Below, in pieces: positions 16,315-24,534 of a DNA stretch of 64,000 bases; within the stretch, counting starts at the first letter, position 1; each line of letters opens with the position of its first letter. The notes beneath the pieces were generated by a model, which saw nothing but the letters and a program-made list of their open reading frames with translations, ran no database searches and was not told the DNA's origin. A program made the position numbers and the translations under genes. The DNA is taken from contig CALVDH010000011.1 of the NCBI GenBank assembly GCA_944326235.1, positions 1 through 64,000 of the forward strand. Direction: 5' to 3'. The stretch is from an uncultured Bacteroidales bacterium. GTDB lineage: Bacteria > Bacteroidota > Bacteroidia > Bacteroidales > UBA932.

Positions 16315-16389
16315 CGGTGCGGACGGGGCTCGAACCCGCGACCTCCGGCGTGACAGGCCGGCGTTCTAACCAAGCTGAACTACCGCACC
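16315..16389 (-). tRNA. tRNA-Asp (anticodon GTC)
   Basis: A 75-nt cloverleaf on the minus strand: acceptor GGTGCGG/CCGCACC, D-arm GTTC...GAAC, anticodon stem CCGGC/GCCGG with loop CTGTCAC (anticodon GTC), T-loop TTCGAGC, discriminator G. CCA is not encoded. Its 3' end is repeated at 13420-13434, which suggests use as an integration site. Confidence 0.95.
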
Positions 16390-16474
16390 GTTTCTACTGT
16401 CGTTCCCTTCATTTCCGAAAGGGACTGCAAAGATAAAGGGTTTTTGGTTATTTCCAAATTTTTTGTGGAAAAAT

Positions 16475-17020
16475 TTATCTAAAAAATGTAAAGTGGACAT
16501 TGCCGTATTTCTTCTCGCGGGAGTATCTCGGGTGATTCTCAAAGGAATAGGTGCCCGGATGCTCCAATATGAAGACTCCGCCCTCTCTCAGCAGGCCCCC
16601 GGACACACAAGGCGCACCGAATACCCTGTCGGGAATGGTGTCCAGCCCCTCTATCTCATACGGAGGATCCGCGAAGATGATATCGAAGTCCAGACGGCAT
16701 ATTTCCAGAAAGTCGAAGACATTGTGCCGGACCACATGCATGCCGCGGATACCGAAGGAGGCGGCGCTGCGCTTGATGAACGAGACATGGAGGGGATTCA
16801 TCTCCACGGAGTATATCTCCTGGACCCCGCGGGACGCGAACTCATACGAGATACTGCCGGTCCCGGAGAAAAGGTCCAGGACCCGGACTGAGGAGAGGTC
16901 GTACTCATTGTCCAGCACGTTGAACAGACCTTCCTTCGCGAAATCCGTAGTAGGACGCGCCTTGAACCCGGACGGCGGCATCACCTGCCGTCCTCTGAGA
17001 GAGCCCCCGATGATTCTCAT
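16475..17020 (-). CDS. rsmD: 16S rRNA (guanine(966)-N2)-methyltransferase RsmD
   Basis: A 181-residue SAM-dependent methyltransferase. It shows M-R-I-I-G-G-S-L-R-G-R at the start, the P-T-T-D-F-A-K-E-G-L-F-N substrate-side motif, L-D-L-F-S-G-T-G (SAM loop, about residue 48-55) and the catalytic D-P-P-Y near residue 119. The family methylates G966 of 16S rRNA (E. coli numbering) during 30S assembly. The start overlaps the stop of the DUF3822 gene by 4 bp, a pairing common in Bacteroidota. Confidence 0.92.
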   Translation of the reverse strand: MRIIGGSLRGRQVMPPSGFKARPTTDFAKEGLFNVLDNEYDLSSVRVLDLFSGTGSISYEFASRGVQEIYSVEMNPLHVSFIKRSAASFGIRGMHVVRHNVFDFLEICRLDFDIIFADPPYEIEGLDTIPDRVFGAPCVSGGLLREGGVFILEHPGTYSFENHPRYSREKKYGNVHFTFFR

Positions 17021-17694
17021 GAGATCTGCCTGACTGAGGTGAAATATTTGCTCAGTTCCTCCCTCACCCTGTCCTCAAGCCTGCCGTAGACATGAAGGAC
17101 TGTGTGCTCAGGATTGAACAGTACCTCCTTGGTGACCGACATGATGAAGTACTCGGCCGTGGCCAGGTCCGCCGCGGGAAAACTGTTCGCAAACAGCAGG
17201 CGCTCCCGCTCCGCCGCCACCGCATGAAGCATACCGTCTGTAAGCGATACGAGCAGCCTGTTGTTGTCCTGGATGGAGGATATCCTGTCGATCAGGACGT
17301 AGGCCATAGGATAGAAGCGCACATTGCGGCACAGGCCGGATATACCTTTATATAAATGGCCGGGAACGGCATACACCATCGCGGCCTTGTGCGAGGGCAT
17401 GTCCAGCGCCAGGACCACATCCTCGTCGGCCAGATCCCTGACAGCGGCCAGATAGGCCCTCGGGCTGTCCTTGGAGTAAAGATGAAGAGGCACCAGGGTA
17501 TATTTCCATGTCGTGAAATACACGGACACAGCCCCGTACTGCCTCCGGAGCACGGGCGCAAGCTCCTCAACAGACAGATCGACCGGACACGAGTGGCTCT
17601 CCTGGGAGAGTACTGCCCCGTTCCGGCCGTAAATGGTAAAAGAATAACCATTCAAGTCCAGTTGAATGGTTATTCTGTTCTGTGTTGCGGACAT
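17017..17694 (-). CDS. DUF3822 family protein
   Basis: A 225-residue protein of the DUF3822 family, recognised by its place directly before rsmD and by ASKHA-like (actin/hexokinase-fold) elements, with repeated beta-strand and helix blocks. Function is unknown; co-conservation with rsmD suggests some link to ribosome maturation or cell-envelope homeostasis, but that is speculation. It starts 5 bp after the end of the gene upstream, so the three genes at 16475-18314 form one operon. Confidence 0.75.
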   Translation of the reverse strand: MSATQNRITIQLDLNGYSFTIYGRNGAVLSQESHSCPVDLSVEELAPVLRRQYGAVSVYFTTWKYTLVPLHLYSKDSPRAYLAAVRDLADEDVVLALDMPSHKAAMVYAVPGHLYKGISGLCRNVRFYPMAYVLIDRISSIQDNNRLLVSLTDGMLHAVAAERERLLFANSFPAADLATAEYFIMSVTKEVLFNPEHTVLHVYGRLEDRVREELSKYFTSVRQIS

Positions 17695-17699
17695 CGGTA

Positions 17700-18314
17700 C
17701 TATTCCCAGTTACCGGCGTTATTGTTAGGATTCTCGATATCGCCGACTTTCAGACCGGTGTACTGCCTCATATCCTCTTTCTCAGCCTTGAGGTTGACGA
17801 TCAGCTGCCTGTCGAGACCGTTGAGAAGGTCATCGTAGGGAATGGTAGCCTCGAACAGAGGAATCTCGATACCGGACACCTTCCTTACTACAGACTGCAT
17901 GGCGATGCGCTTGCCGCCGGAATAGGGGATGAAACTGATGGAGTCAATAAGGTCACCCTTGCCCTTGAGGAGGGTATCCCTTACGAAAATCTCGATACTG
18001 TCGCGGCTTACACGGCCCTCGGCAACGGCTACGGAGTCATCCATGGATCCGATCTGACGCACGATGGTGATCTTGCCGTTCTTGTAGAAATCTATCAGGG
18101 AGTCGGTGGTCGAGAGGAACCTGCGGTGTCCTGTCTTATAGGCCTCCTGCAGAGTCCTGATGCTCACCAGCCTGTCGATGGCGACAGCCTCTCTCCTCTC
18201 CACTTCGTTGTCAAAGCGGACAGGCTCCATGATACTTTCATAGTTAAGATACACCAGAACGATGATCGCAATAGGAAAGACTACGTAAGTCAAAACCTTG
18301 AAGATTGTTTTCAT
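17700..18314 (-). CDS. Conserved single-pass membrane protein of unknown function
   Basis: A 204-residue protein with one N-terminal transmembrane segment (about residues 8-24, V-L-T-Y-V-V-F-P-I-A-I-I-V-L-V-Y-L) that acts as an uncleaved anchor, followed by a coiled, charged region and a beta-rich C-terminal domain, presumably periplasmic. No named family was recognised. It is the first gene of the operon with DUF3822 and rsmD, divergent from nrnA. Confidence 0.7.
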   Translation of the reverse strand: MKTIFKVLTYVVFPIAIIVLVYLNYESIMEPVRFDNEVERREAVAIDRLVSIRTLQEAYKTGHRRFLSTTDSLIDFYKNGKITIVRQIGSMDDSVAVAEGRVSRDSIEIFVRDTLLKGKGDLIDSISFIPYSGGKRIAMQSVVRKVSGIEIPLFEATIPYDDLLNGLDRQLIVNLKAEKEDMRQYTGLKVGDIENPNNNAGNWE

Positions 18315-18396
18315 TGTAAGTATTGTTAATTAATATTAGTTCGTTAAAATATGACGACAAAAGTAAAAATAATAATTAGGACTTGCAATATATTTT

Positions 18397-18404
18397 TAAT
18401 TTTG
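18397..18404 (+). promoter_or_regulatory. -7 promoter element of the nrnA operon
   Basis: TAATTTTG matches TAnnTTTG and lies 21 bp before the ATG at 18426. This position excludes the more upstream in-frame ATG at 18351 as a start. Confidence 0.6.
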
Positions 18405-18425
18405 CAGCGACAAAATTTTACCCGC

Positions 18426-19454
18426 ATGACACCCGTACCTCTAGCCCCTGAACTGGAAAAGCTGCTGAATGAAGGGAGGAAGACTGCGATAATCAGTCAC
18501 TTCAACCCGGACGGAGATGCCATAGGCTCATCCGTCGGCATGCGTCTTTTCCTGGAGAGCCGGGGACTGCCCGCCACCGTGGTCATTCCCTCCGCGATGC
18601 CTGCCTTCCTGGACTTCCTGGACAGGGACGGGGCCATAGTATGCTACACGGCAGACAAGGAAAGGGCCATAGAAGCCGTATCCGGAGCCGGGCTCATCCT
18701 GTGCCTGGACTTCAACCGCCTGGACAGAACCGAATGGCTGGCCGGTCCGGTAGCCTCGTCCACGGCAGTCAAGGTCCTCATAGACCATCACCTGGACCCC
18801 GACAGGGAGAAGTTCGGCATGGTCATCTCCGATCCGTCGGCCTCCTCCACATGCGAGCTGCTGTACAGGACCCTGATGAGCTTCCCGTCCATTGCAGGAG
18901 ACCCGGAGAAACTCGACACCCCCACCCTTACAGCGATTACCACGGGCATACTCACCGATACCAACAACTTCAACAACTCCATAACCCCCGACACCTTCCT
19001 CATCGCCTCCGACATGCTCCGCCGCGGAGTGGACATGGACCTTATCAACAACCTGGTGTTCAAGCGCTACTCGGAATCCCGCATGAGACTGATGGGGCAT
19101 CTTCTGACCGACTCAATGACCATTGACAGAAGACTGAAAGCCTCCACGATGGTCATAACCATGAAGGACCGGGAAAGGTACTCCTTCTCTGACGGAGACT
19201 CCGAAGGCTTCGTCAACCTCCCTCTGATGATCAGCGACGTGGAGGTCTCAGCACTGTTCAGCGAGACCAAGGATTATATAAGGGTATCGCTGCGCTCCAA
19301 GGGGGGAGTCCGGGTCAACGACCTGTCCAACGCCTATTTCAACGGCGGAGGTCACGCCAGGGCCGCAGGAGGCCGGCTCTACATGCCGGTCGGTGAGGTC
19401 AGGGAGTATTTTCTGAAATCCTTGGAACAATTCTTGCAGAGCACCCACGATTGA
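18426..19454 (+). CDS. DHH/DHHA1 phosphoesterase, NrnA-like oligoribonuclease/pAp phosphatase
   Basis: A 342-residue protein from the ATG at 18426. Motifs of the DHH family are complete: H-F-N-P-D-G-D-A-I-G-S-S (residues 25-36), L-D-F-N-R-L-D, L-I-D-H-H-L-D and, in the DHHA1 domain near the end, G-G-G-H-A-R-A-A-G-G. Such enzymes degrade very short RNAs and dephosphorylate pAp to AMP, replacing Orn in bacteria that lack it. The stop overlaps the start of the next gene, so it heads an operon with two FKBP-like lipoproteins and an SDR-zinc finger protein. Confidence 0.88.
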   Translation: MTPVPLAPELEKLLNEGRKTAIISHFNPDGDAIGSSVGMRLFLESRGLPATVVIPSAMPAFLDFLDRDGAIVCYTADKERAIEAVSGAGLILCLDFNRLDRTEWLAGPVASSTAVKVLIDHHLDPDREKFGMVISDPSASSTCELLYRTLMSFPSIAGDPEKLDTPTLTAITTGILTDTNNFNNSITPDTFLIASDMLRRGVDMDLINNLVFKRYSESRMRLMGHLLTDSMTIDRRLKASTMVITMKDRERYSFSDGDSEGFVNLPLMISDVEVSALFSETKDYIRVSLRSKGGVRVNDLSNAYFNGGGHARAAGGRLYMPVGEVREYFLKSLEQFLQSTHD

Positions 19455-19999
19455 TGACTAGGAATGTTCTCACATACCTCACACTGCTGGCCGCCGCGGC
19501 CCTGCTGTCCTCCTGCGCGAAGGAGGACAAGGAACTGACCATTGCCGACCAGGAAGCCGCCATTGAGACCTACATATCCAGGGACTTCTCCGACTACAGG
19601 ACAGTGCACCGCAACGGCTCCAACCGCATCATCATCGACTCCACCGTCCTGGCCCTGCCGGACTCCCTGGAATACGGTGACTCCCTGCATTTTTACTACG
19701 CCGGCTACATTTTCACCAGTTCCCCCTCCTCGCTGTTCAGCACCAACAACGAATATGTGGCCCAGGAGAGCGGCTACACCGTCACCGACCCCGATTTCTC
19801 AGTCCGCAGGATACTCTTTACCGAAGACTGCATGATCAGCGGGCTGGTCAACGGACTGTACGGCGTCCGAGAGGGAGAGCACTGCATCCTGCTGTTCTCC
19901 GCCAAATACGGATTTTACGACGACTACGTATACAACATACCCAAACTTTCGGCCCTCGCCTACGAGATATGGGTCGAGAAAGTAATCAAGAACCAATGA
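19454..19999 (+). CDS. FKBP-like lipoprotein, single domain
   Basis: About 181 residues from an ATG that overlaps the nrnA stop. A lipobox (L-L-S-S-C) places it on the membrane. The remainder resembles an FKBP-type peptidyl-prolyl isomerase fold with poorly conserved active-site aromatics: L-H-F-Y-Y-A-G-Y-I-F strand, a long flap, then G-L-V-N-G-L-Y-G-V-R-E-G-E and a last strand A-Y-E-I-W-V-E-K-V. Isomerase activity is uncertain; it may be a chaperone-type fold for exported proteins. The stop overlaps the next start (ATGA). Confidence 0.65.
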   Translation: MTRNVLTYLTLLAAAALLSSCAKEDKELTIADQEAAIETYISRDFSDYRTVHRNGSNRIIIDSTVLALPDSLEYGDSLHFYYAGYIFTSSPSSLFSTNNEYVAQESGYTVTDPDFSVRRILFTEDCMISGLVNGLYGVREGEHCILLFSAKYGFYDDYVYNIPKLSALAYEIWVEKVIKNQ

Positions 20000-20976
20000 A
20001 GAAGACACTTTACAGAATTCTGATACTGGCCTCAGCCGCAGCGGCTGCCGTATCCTGCGCCAAGGACGTCGAGGAGAGTTCCGATTCAGTCCAGAGCCGT
20101 ATCCTGGAGGCATACGTCGAGACATACTGGCCGAATGCAGTCAAAAGTCCCTCCGGCCTCTACATCGTAGACTCCCTGCCCGGTACAGGACGCACGCCCG
20201 AGGACACCTCCTATGTACTGGTGGACTACACCATCTCCTACCTCAACGGCACTCTGAGCGGCTATACCGGCGACAGTCTGGCCAGGCAGCTGGGCGAATA
20301 TACCCACTCGGGATACTATGACCCTCAGATCTGGTATCTGGGCAACAGCACCACCGGCATCATCGAGCTGCTGACCGGAATGCAGGAAGGGGGCTGCATC
20401 AAAGCCATAGTGCCGGCCGTCCTGCTCGATACTGAGAGCGGCATGGAGATATCCCAGGGCGCAGGCTCGTCCCTTATCTACGATATCCGCCTCCATAAGG
20501 TCATCGACGACATAGACCAGTATCAGATAGACCAGATAGAGACCTACCTGGCGGATCATCTCCCGGCCATCACTGACTCGACCGCCTACGGGTTCTACTA
20601 CCGCAAGACCCGCTCCAACCTCAAGGACACCCTCGAATCGAATGACTACATCTATGTCAGATACATAGGACGGTTCCTCAACGGCACCGTCTTCGACACC
20701 AACATAGAGGACACCGCCAAGAGATACCGGATATACAAAAGCGGCGGATCCTACTCCTCCACCTCCTACCAGTACTTCTCCGACAGTACCGAGGCCATGG
20801 AGGAAAACTCCTTCGTAGGCGGCTTCAACAAGGCCCTCTACGGCATGAAGCCGGGAGAACAGGCCATCACGGTGTTCTACTCCAACCTCGGCTACGGCAC
20901 CTCCGGAAGCGGATCCATCCCAGGCTACGTGCCCCTGCGTTTCGATATATGGGTAGATGAAGATGATGATGAGTAA
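19996..20976 (+). CDS. Tandem FKBP-like lipoprotein
   Basis: From the ATG at 19996 (overlapping the previous stop) the protein has 326 residues, with a lipobox (A-V-S-C, Cys near residue 20). It holds two FKBP-like units: residues about 45-170 (weak) and 185-320, the second with Y-V-R-Y-I-G-R-F-L-N-G-T-V-F-D-T-N and G-F-N-K-A-L-Y-G-M-K-P-G-E, typical FKBP strands. FKBP-type isomerases catalyse proline cis-trans isomerisation; here the location is the periplasmic face or outer membrane. It probably arose by duplication of a unit like its neighbour. Confidence 0.75.
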   Translation: MKKTLYRILILASAAAAAVSCAKDVEESSDSVQSRILEAYVETYWPNAVKSPSGLYIVDSLPGTGRTPEDTSYVLVDYTISYLNGTLSGYTGDSLARQLGEYTHSGYYDPQIWYLGNSTTGIIELLTGMQEGGCIKAIVPAVLLDTESGMEISQGAGSSLIYDIRLHKVIDDIDQYQIDQIETYLADHLPAITDSTAYGFYYRKTRSNLKDTLESNDYIYVRYIGRFLNGTVFDTNIEDTAKRYRIYKSGGSYSSTSYQYFSDSTEAMEENSFVGGFNKALYGMKPGEQAITVFYSNLGYGTSGSGSIPGYVPLRFDIWVDEDDDE

Positions 20977-22426
20977 GAAAAAAGTCTTCATCACCGGCGC
21001 CACCGGCAATATGGGAGGCGCCGCATTCAGGGAACTTCTGAGGCGCTCCGACAGATTCGACATAGTCCTTCTGGCAAGGCCCGGCAAGAAGAATATCAAG
21101 AAGTTAAGACAATATCAGGACAATTCCTCCGTCCGCATCATCTGGGGTGACCTCACGGACTATGAGGCGGTGCTCAAGGGCGTCACGGGAGCTGACTACG
21201 TCCTGCACATCGGCGGTATGGTCTCGCCGGCTGCGGATATGTATCCCGAGCGGACCATGAAGGTCAATGTCCTCGGCGCGCAGAACGTCATCCGGGCCAT
21301 CAAGGCCCAGCCCCGCCCGGATGAAATCGGAGCGGTGTACATCGGTTCGGTGGCCCAGGTGGGCAATCACCTGCCGCCCAGGCACTGGGGCCGCTGCGGC
21401 GATCCCATCTACACCAGCGTCTACGACTGGTACTCCGTATCCAAATGCCTGGCAGAGCTGGTCTTCGCCGAATCGGGCCTGAAGCGCTGGGTATCCATCC
21501 GCCAGACCGGCATGCTCTACCCCGACCTGCTCAAGAAGGCCAACGACCCTATAGCCTGTCACGTCCCCCTGCGCGGAGTGCTGGAATGGAGCACCCTCGA
21601 GGACTCCGGACGGGTCTGCGCCAATGTCTGCGAGGACGGCGTCCCGGAAGAGTTCTGGAGAGGCTTCTACAACCTCAGCAGCGGAGCCCCCTTCCGCCTG
21701 ACCAACTACGAGTTCGAGTCGATGCTCCTGCGGGGTATGGGCTGTCCTCCCGTAGAGAAGGTCTTCGGGGCCAACTGGTTTGCCACAAAGAACTTCCACG
21801 GCGAATGGTATCTCGACGCCGACCGGCTGGAAGAGTACCTGCATTTCAGGGAAGGTATCACGGCGGAAGAATATTTCCGACGGATGAAACGGCAGCTGCC
21901 CTGGTATTTCTCCCTCGCGCCCATAGCTCCGGCCTTCGCTATCAAGGCTTTCATGCGGCATGTGGCCGTCAGCAACCCCTTAGGCACCCTCTACTGGCTC
22001 AAGCACGGGGACACCGGACGCATCAAGGCCCACTTCGGCTCTATCGAAGAATGGAAGGCCATCCCCTCATGGAAGGAAATGGACCTGAGCCGTCCTTCCG
22101 ACCGCCCCGAGGACGCCGTCGTCCTGGACCACGGCTATGACGAAACCAAGCCTCTCTCGGAACTGAATATCGAGGATATGCGGGCGGCCGCCAGATTCCG
22201 CGGCGGAGAATGCCTCTCTGAGACCATGACCCCGGGTGACCTCTTCACCCCCCTGCGGTGGCGCTGCCAGTTCGGCCACGAGTTCGAAATGACTCCCAAC
22301 ACCGTCCTCCGCGGAGGCCACTGGTGTCCCGACTGCCTGCCCAAATACGACCCCTCAAACCCCAATCCATGGAACTTCGAGGCCATCGCAGCCGGTAATC
22401 CGTTTTTCACCCAGGTCTACGATTAA
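20969..22426 (+). CDS. NAD-dependent epimerase/dehydratase-type SDR fused to a C-terminal zinc-finger domain
   Basis: A 485-residue protein from the ATG at 20969 (an earlier in-frame ATG exists at 20957). The N-terminus is an extended SDR: G-A-T-G-N-M-G-G nucleotide-binding loop near residue 10, D-Y-V-L-H-I-G-G, S-V-A-Q-V-G, and Y-S-V-S-K (the Y-x-x-x-K catalytic pair). The last 60 residues form a separate module with W-R-C, G-H-E-F-E-M-T-P-N-T-V-L-R-G-G-H-W-C-P-D-C: a Cys/His zinc-binding, treble-clef-like site. The substrate is unknown. It overlaps the FKBP gene and ends the operon. Confidence 0.75.
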   Translation: MSKKKVFITGATGNMGGAAFRELLRRSDRFDIVLLARPGKKNIKKLRQYQDNSSVRIIWGDLTDYEAVLKGVTGADYVLHIGGMVSPAADMYPERTMKVNVLGAQNVIRAIKAQPRPDEIGAVYIGSVAQVGNHLPPRHWGRCGDPIYTSVYDWYSVSKCLAELVFAESGLKRWVSIRQTGMLYPDLLKKANDPIACHVPLRGVLEWSTLEDSGRVCANVCEDGVPEEFWRGFYNLSSGAPFRLTNYEFESMLLRGMGCPPVEKVFGANWFATKNFHGEWYLDADRLEEYLHFREGITAEEYFRRMKRQLPWYFSLAPIAPAFAIKAFMRHVAVSNPLGTLYWLKHGDTGRIKAHFGSIEEWKAIPSWKEMDLSRPSDRPEDAVVLDHGYDETKPLSELNIEDMRAAARFRGGECLSETMTPGDLFTPLRWRCQFGHEFEMTPNTVLRGGHWCPDCLPKYDPSNPNPWNFEAIAAGNPFFTQVYD

Positions 22427-22467
22427 ACAGACACTACAAGCATCTTAGAGGAATATACTCTATTACT

Positions 22468-23106
22468 TTATTTGAGGATTTTGTCGCGGACGATGGCGAC
22501 GATACGGTCGGCTGTCTCCTCTTCACCGAAGAGGGAGGTGCTCAGGCACAGGTCGTAGGAGGAGGAGTCTCCCCACTTCTTGAAGGTAAAGTAGTTGTAG
22601 TACTCGGCACGCTTGCGGTCGCACTCCTTGATCCGGGCCTCGGCCTCCTCCGGGGTGATGGACAGCAGCTTCGAGAGACGTTCTATGCGGTCTTCCATCG
22701 TGGCAGTGATGAACACTGACAGCACCCGCGGACGGTCGCGCAGGATGTAGTCGGCGCAGCGGCCCACGAAAACACCGGGGCCCTTGTCGGCCAGCATCTC
22801 GACGGTCCGGCTCTGAATCTTGAAGAGATTGTTGTTGCCCAGATAGCTCTCGGTATCGAGGTAGCCGCCCGAGAAGAACGGGATATGCACCCCGGCAAAA
22901 CCGCCGAGGATGGGGATGGTGGGCTTCTCGTCCACCTTCTCGAAATATTCCGGATCCAGTCCGCTGTCCTTTGCGGCCTGATTGATTATCTCCTTGTCGT
23001 AGAAAGCAATCCCCATCTTCCGGGAGATGGCGAGCGCCACGTTGCGGCCGCCGCTGCCGAGCTGACGTCCGACGCAGACGGCGAAATTATGACTGTAGCT
23101 GTTCAT
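22468..23106 (-). CDS. Cytidylate kinase-like family protein
   Basis: About 212 residues from an ATG ending at 23106. It begins with V-G-R-Q-L-G-S-G-G-R-N-V-A, a P-loop-like site of the AAA_26/cytidylate kinase-like family. Further blocks are F-Y-D-K-E-I-I-N-Q-A-A and V-F-V-G-R-C-A-D-Y-I-L. The group is related to CMP kinase, but the natural substrate is not established. It overlaps the end of the MATE transporter gene by 20 bp, so the two are probably co-transcribed; convergent with the SDR gene at 22426. Confidence 0.8.
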   Translation of the reverse strand: MNSYSHNFAVCVGRQLGSGGRNVALAISRKMGIAFYDKEIINQAAKDSGLDPEYFEKVDEKPTIPILGGFAGVHIPFFSGGYLDTESYLGNNNLFKIQSRTVEMLADKGPGVFVGRCADYILRDRPRVLSVFITATMEDRIERLSKLLSITPEEAEARIKECDRKRAEYYNYFTFKKWGDSSSYDLCLSTSLFGEEETADRIVAIVRDKILK

Positions 23107-24445
23107 GAGCACGGTTTTTCTTAATGAAGTTCAACAATAATGCGACACCTACGACACTGGCCAGGAAGTCAGACACCATAAAGCTGACCCACACTCCGGC
23201 TATGTCGAAGAACAGGGGAAGTATCCACAGACAGGGTATCAGGAAGATAAGCTGGCGGGACAGGGAGAGGAAGATGGCCTGACGGGGCTTGCCTATACTC
23301 TGGAAGAAGTTGCCGATGACCATCGACAGGGACACCAGCGGGAACATACCGACCACCAGGCGCATACCTTTTATAGACTTCTCCTTCAGTTCCGGGTCGT
23401 CTGTAAAGATGGAAACCACCAGGCCGGGGCAGAGCTCGCCGATCAGGAAGCCGGCGGTCAGAACGATAGTGCCGTACAGCAGGGTCTTCTTCAGCACCTC
23501 GTAGACACGGGACATCTGCCGCGCACCGTAGTTGTAGCCGGCGATGGGCTGCATGCCCTGGGTCAGACCGGAGACTATCATGATGAAGACGAAGGAGATA
23601 CGGTTGACGATGCCGTAGGCTCCGATGGCCAGGTCCCCTCCATAGGTCTTGAGCCTCATGTTGATGATGATGACCACGAAGCAGGCCACGAAGTTCATCA
23701 GGAAGGGGGCCAGACCGATGACTATCGAATCCTTGACGATCCTGCGGTCCAGCCTGAAGATGCCTCTCTCGAAGTGTATCAGCTCCCGCTTGTCGCAGAA
23801 CCAGTAGACCACCAGTATCAGCGCCACTATCTGGGCCAGGATGGTGGCCACGGCCGCACCCCGGATGCCCATGTCGAAGGTGAAGATGAACAGGGGGTCG
23901 AGGGCCGCGTTGAGCAGCACCGTCATGATGGTCGCCGACATGGCTTTCTTGGGATGTCCGGCGGAGCGGAGCAGGGAGTTGAGGCCGAAGTAGATGTGGG
24001 TAATCACGTTGCCGGCCAGGATTATCTGCATGTACTCGCGGGCGTATGATATGGTATTCTCGCTCGCCCCGAAGAAGTAGAGTATCGGGTCGAGGAAGGC
24101 CAGGGCCACTATCGTAAAGAGCAGACCTATTAAGAAATTAAGCACCACCACGTTGCCCAATACCTTCTTCGCGACATCGTAGTTCTTCTGGCCGAGGAGC
24201 ATCGAGGCCATGGTCGAGGCTCCGACTCCGACTAGGGTGCCGAAGGCCGCCGCGAGGTTCATGAAGGGGAAGGTAAGAGCCAGTCCGGAGATGGCGTATG
24301 GCCCTACGCCGTGGCCGATGAAGATAGCGTCGACCATATTGTAGAGCGAGGAGGCGGTCATGGCGATGATCGCCGGGATAGCGTACTGTTTCAGAAGTTT
24401 GGGGATTCTCTCAGTCCCCAGCTCGGTAGGAACTCTTGCATTCAT
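23087..24445 (-). CDS. MATE family efflux transporter
   Basis: A 452-residue membrane protein with 12 predicted transmembrane segments arranged as two MatE halves. It starts with P-K-L-L-K-Q-Y-A-I-P-A-I-I-A-M-T-A-S-S-L-Y-N and V-D-A-I-F-I-G-H-G-V-G, typical of the DinF/NorM-like MATE branch, which exports drugs or metabolites in exchange for Na+ or H+. A -7 element (TAATTTTG, 24450-24457) stands only 4 nt before the ATG. The gene is complete. Confidence 0.92.
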   Translation of the reverse strand: MNARVPTELGTERIPKLLKQYAIPAIIAMTASSLYNMVDAIFIGHGVGPYAISGLALTFPFMNLAAAFGTLVGVGASTMASMLLGQKNYDVAKKVLGNVVVLNFLIGLLFTIVALAFLDPILYFFGASENTISYAREYMQIILAGNVITHIYFGLNSLLRSAGHPKKAMSATIMTVLLNAALDPLFIFTFDMGIRGAAVATILAQIVALILVVYWFCDKRELIHFERGIFRLDRRIVKDSIVIGLAPFLMNFVACFVVIIINMRLKTYGGDLAIGAYGIVNRISFVFIMIVSGLTQGMQPIAGYNYGARQMSRVYEVLKKTLLYGTIVLTAGFLIGELCPGLVVSIFTDDPELKEKSIKGMRLVVGMFPLVSLSMVIGNFFQSIGKPRQAIFLSLSRQLIFLIPCLWILPLFFDIAGVWVSFMVSDFLASVVGVALLLNFIKKNRAHEQLQS

Positions 24446-24449
24446 GCCG

Positions 24450-24457
24450 CAAAATTA
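24450..24457 (-). promoter_or_regulatory. -7 promoter element of the MATE gene, abutting its ATG
   Basis: TAATTTTG on the minus strand followed by CGGC and ATG. The same arrangement, base for base, precedes the gene starting at 41399. Confidence 0.5.
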
Positions 24458-24492
24458 CACAAATCCCGCTAACATTTTCCAGAAGAAAGTCA

Positions 24493-24500
24493 TAAATTTG
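24493..24500 (+). promoter_or_regulatory. -7 promoter element of the CstA-like gene
   Basis: TAAATTTG matches TAnnTTTG, 34 bp before the ATG at 24535. Confidence 0.5.
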
Positions 24501-24534
24501 CACCCTGATTTTAGAACCGTAAAACCTCAAACCG

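Noticed and set aside
18351..18425. N-terminal extension of the NrnA-like protein.
   Set aside because: A -7 promoter element lies inside it (18397-18404), and family homology begins just after the ATG at 18426.
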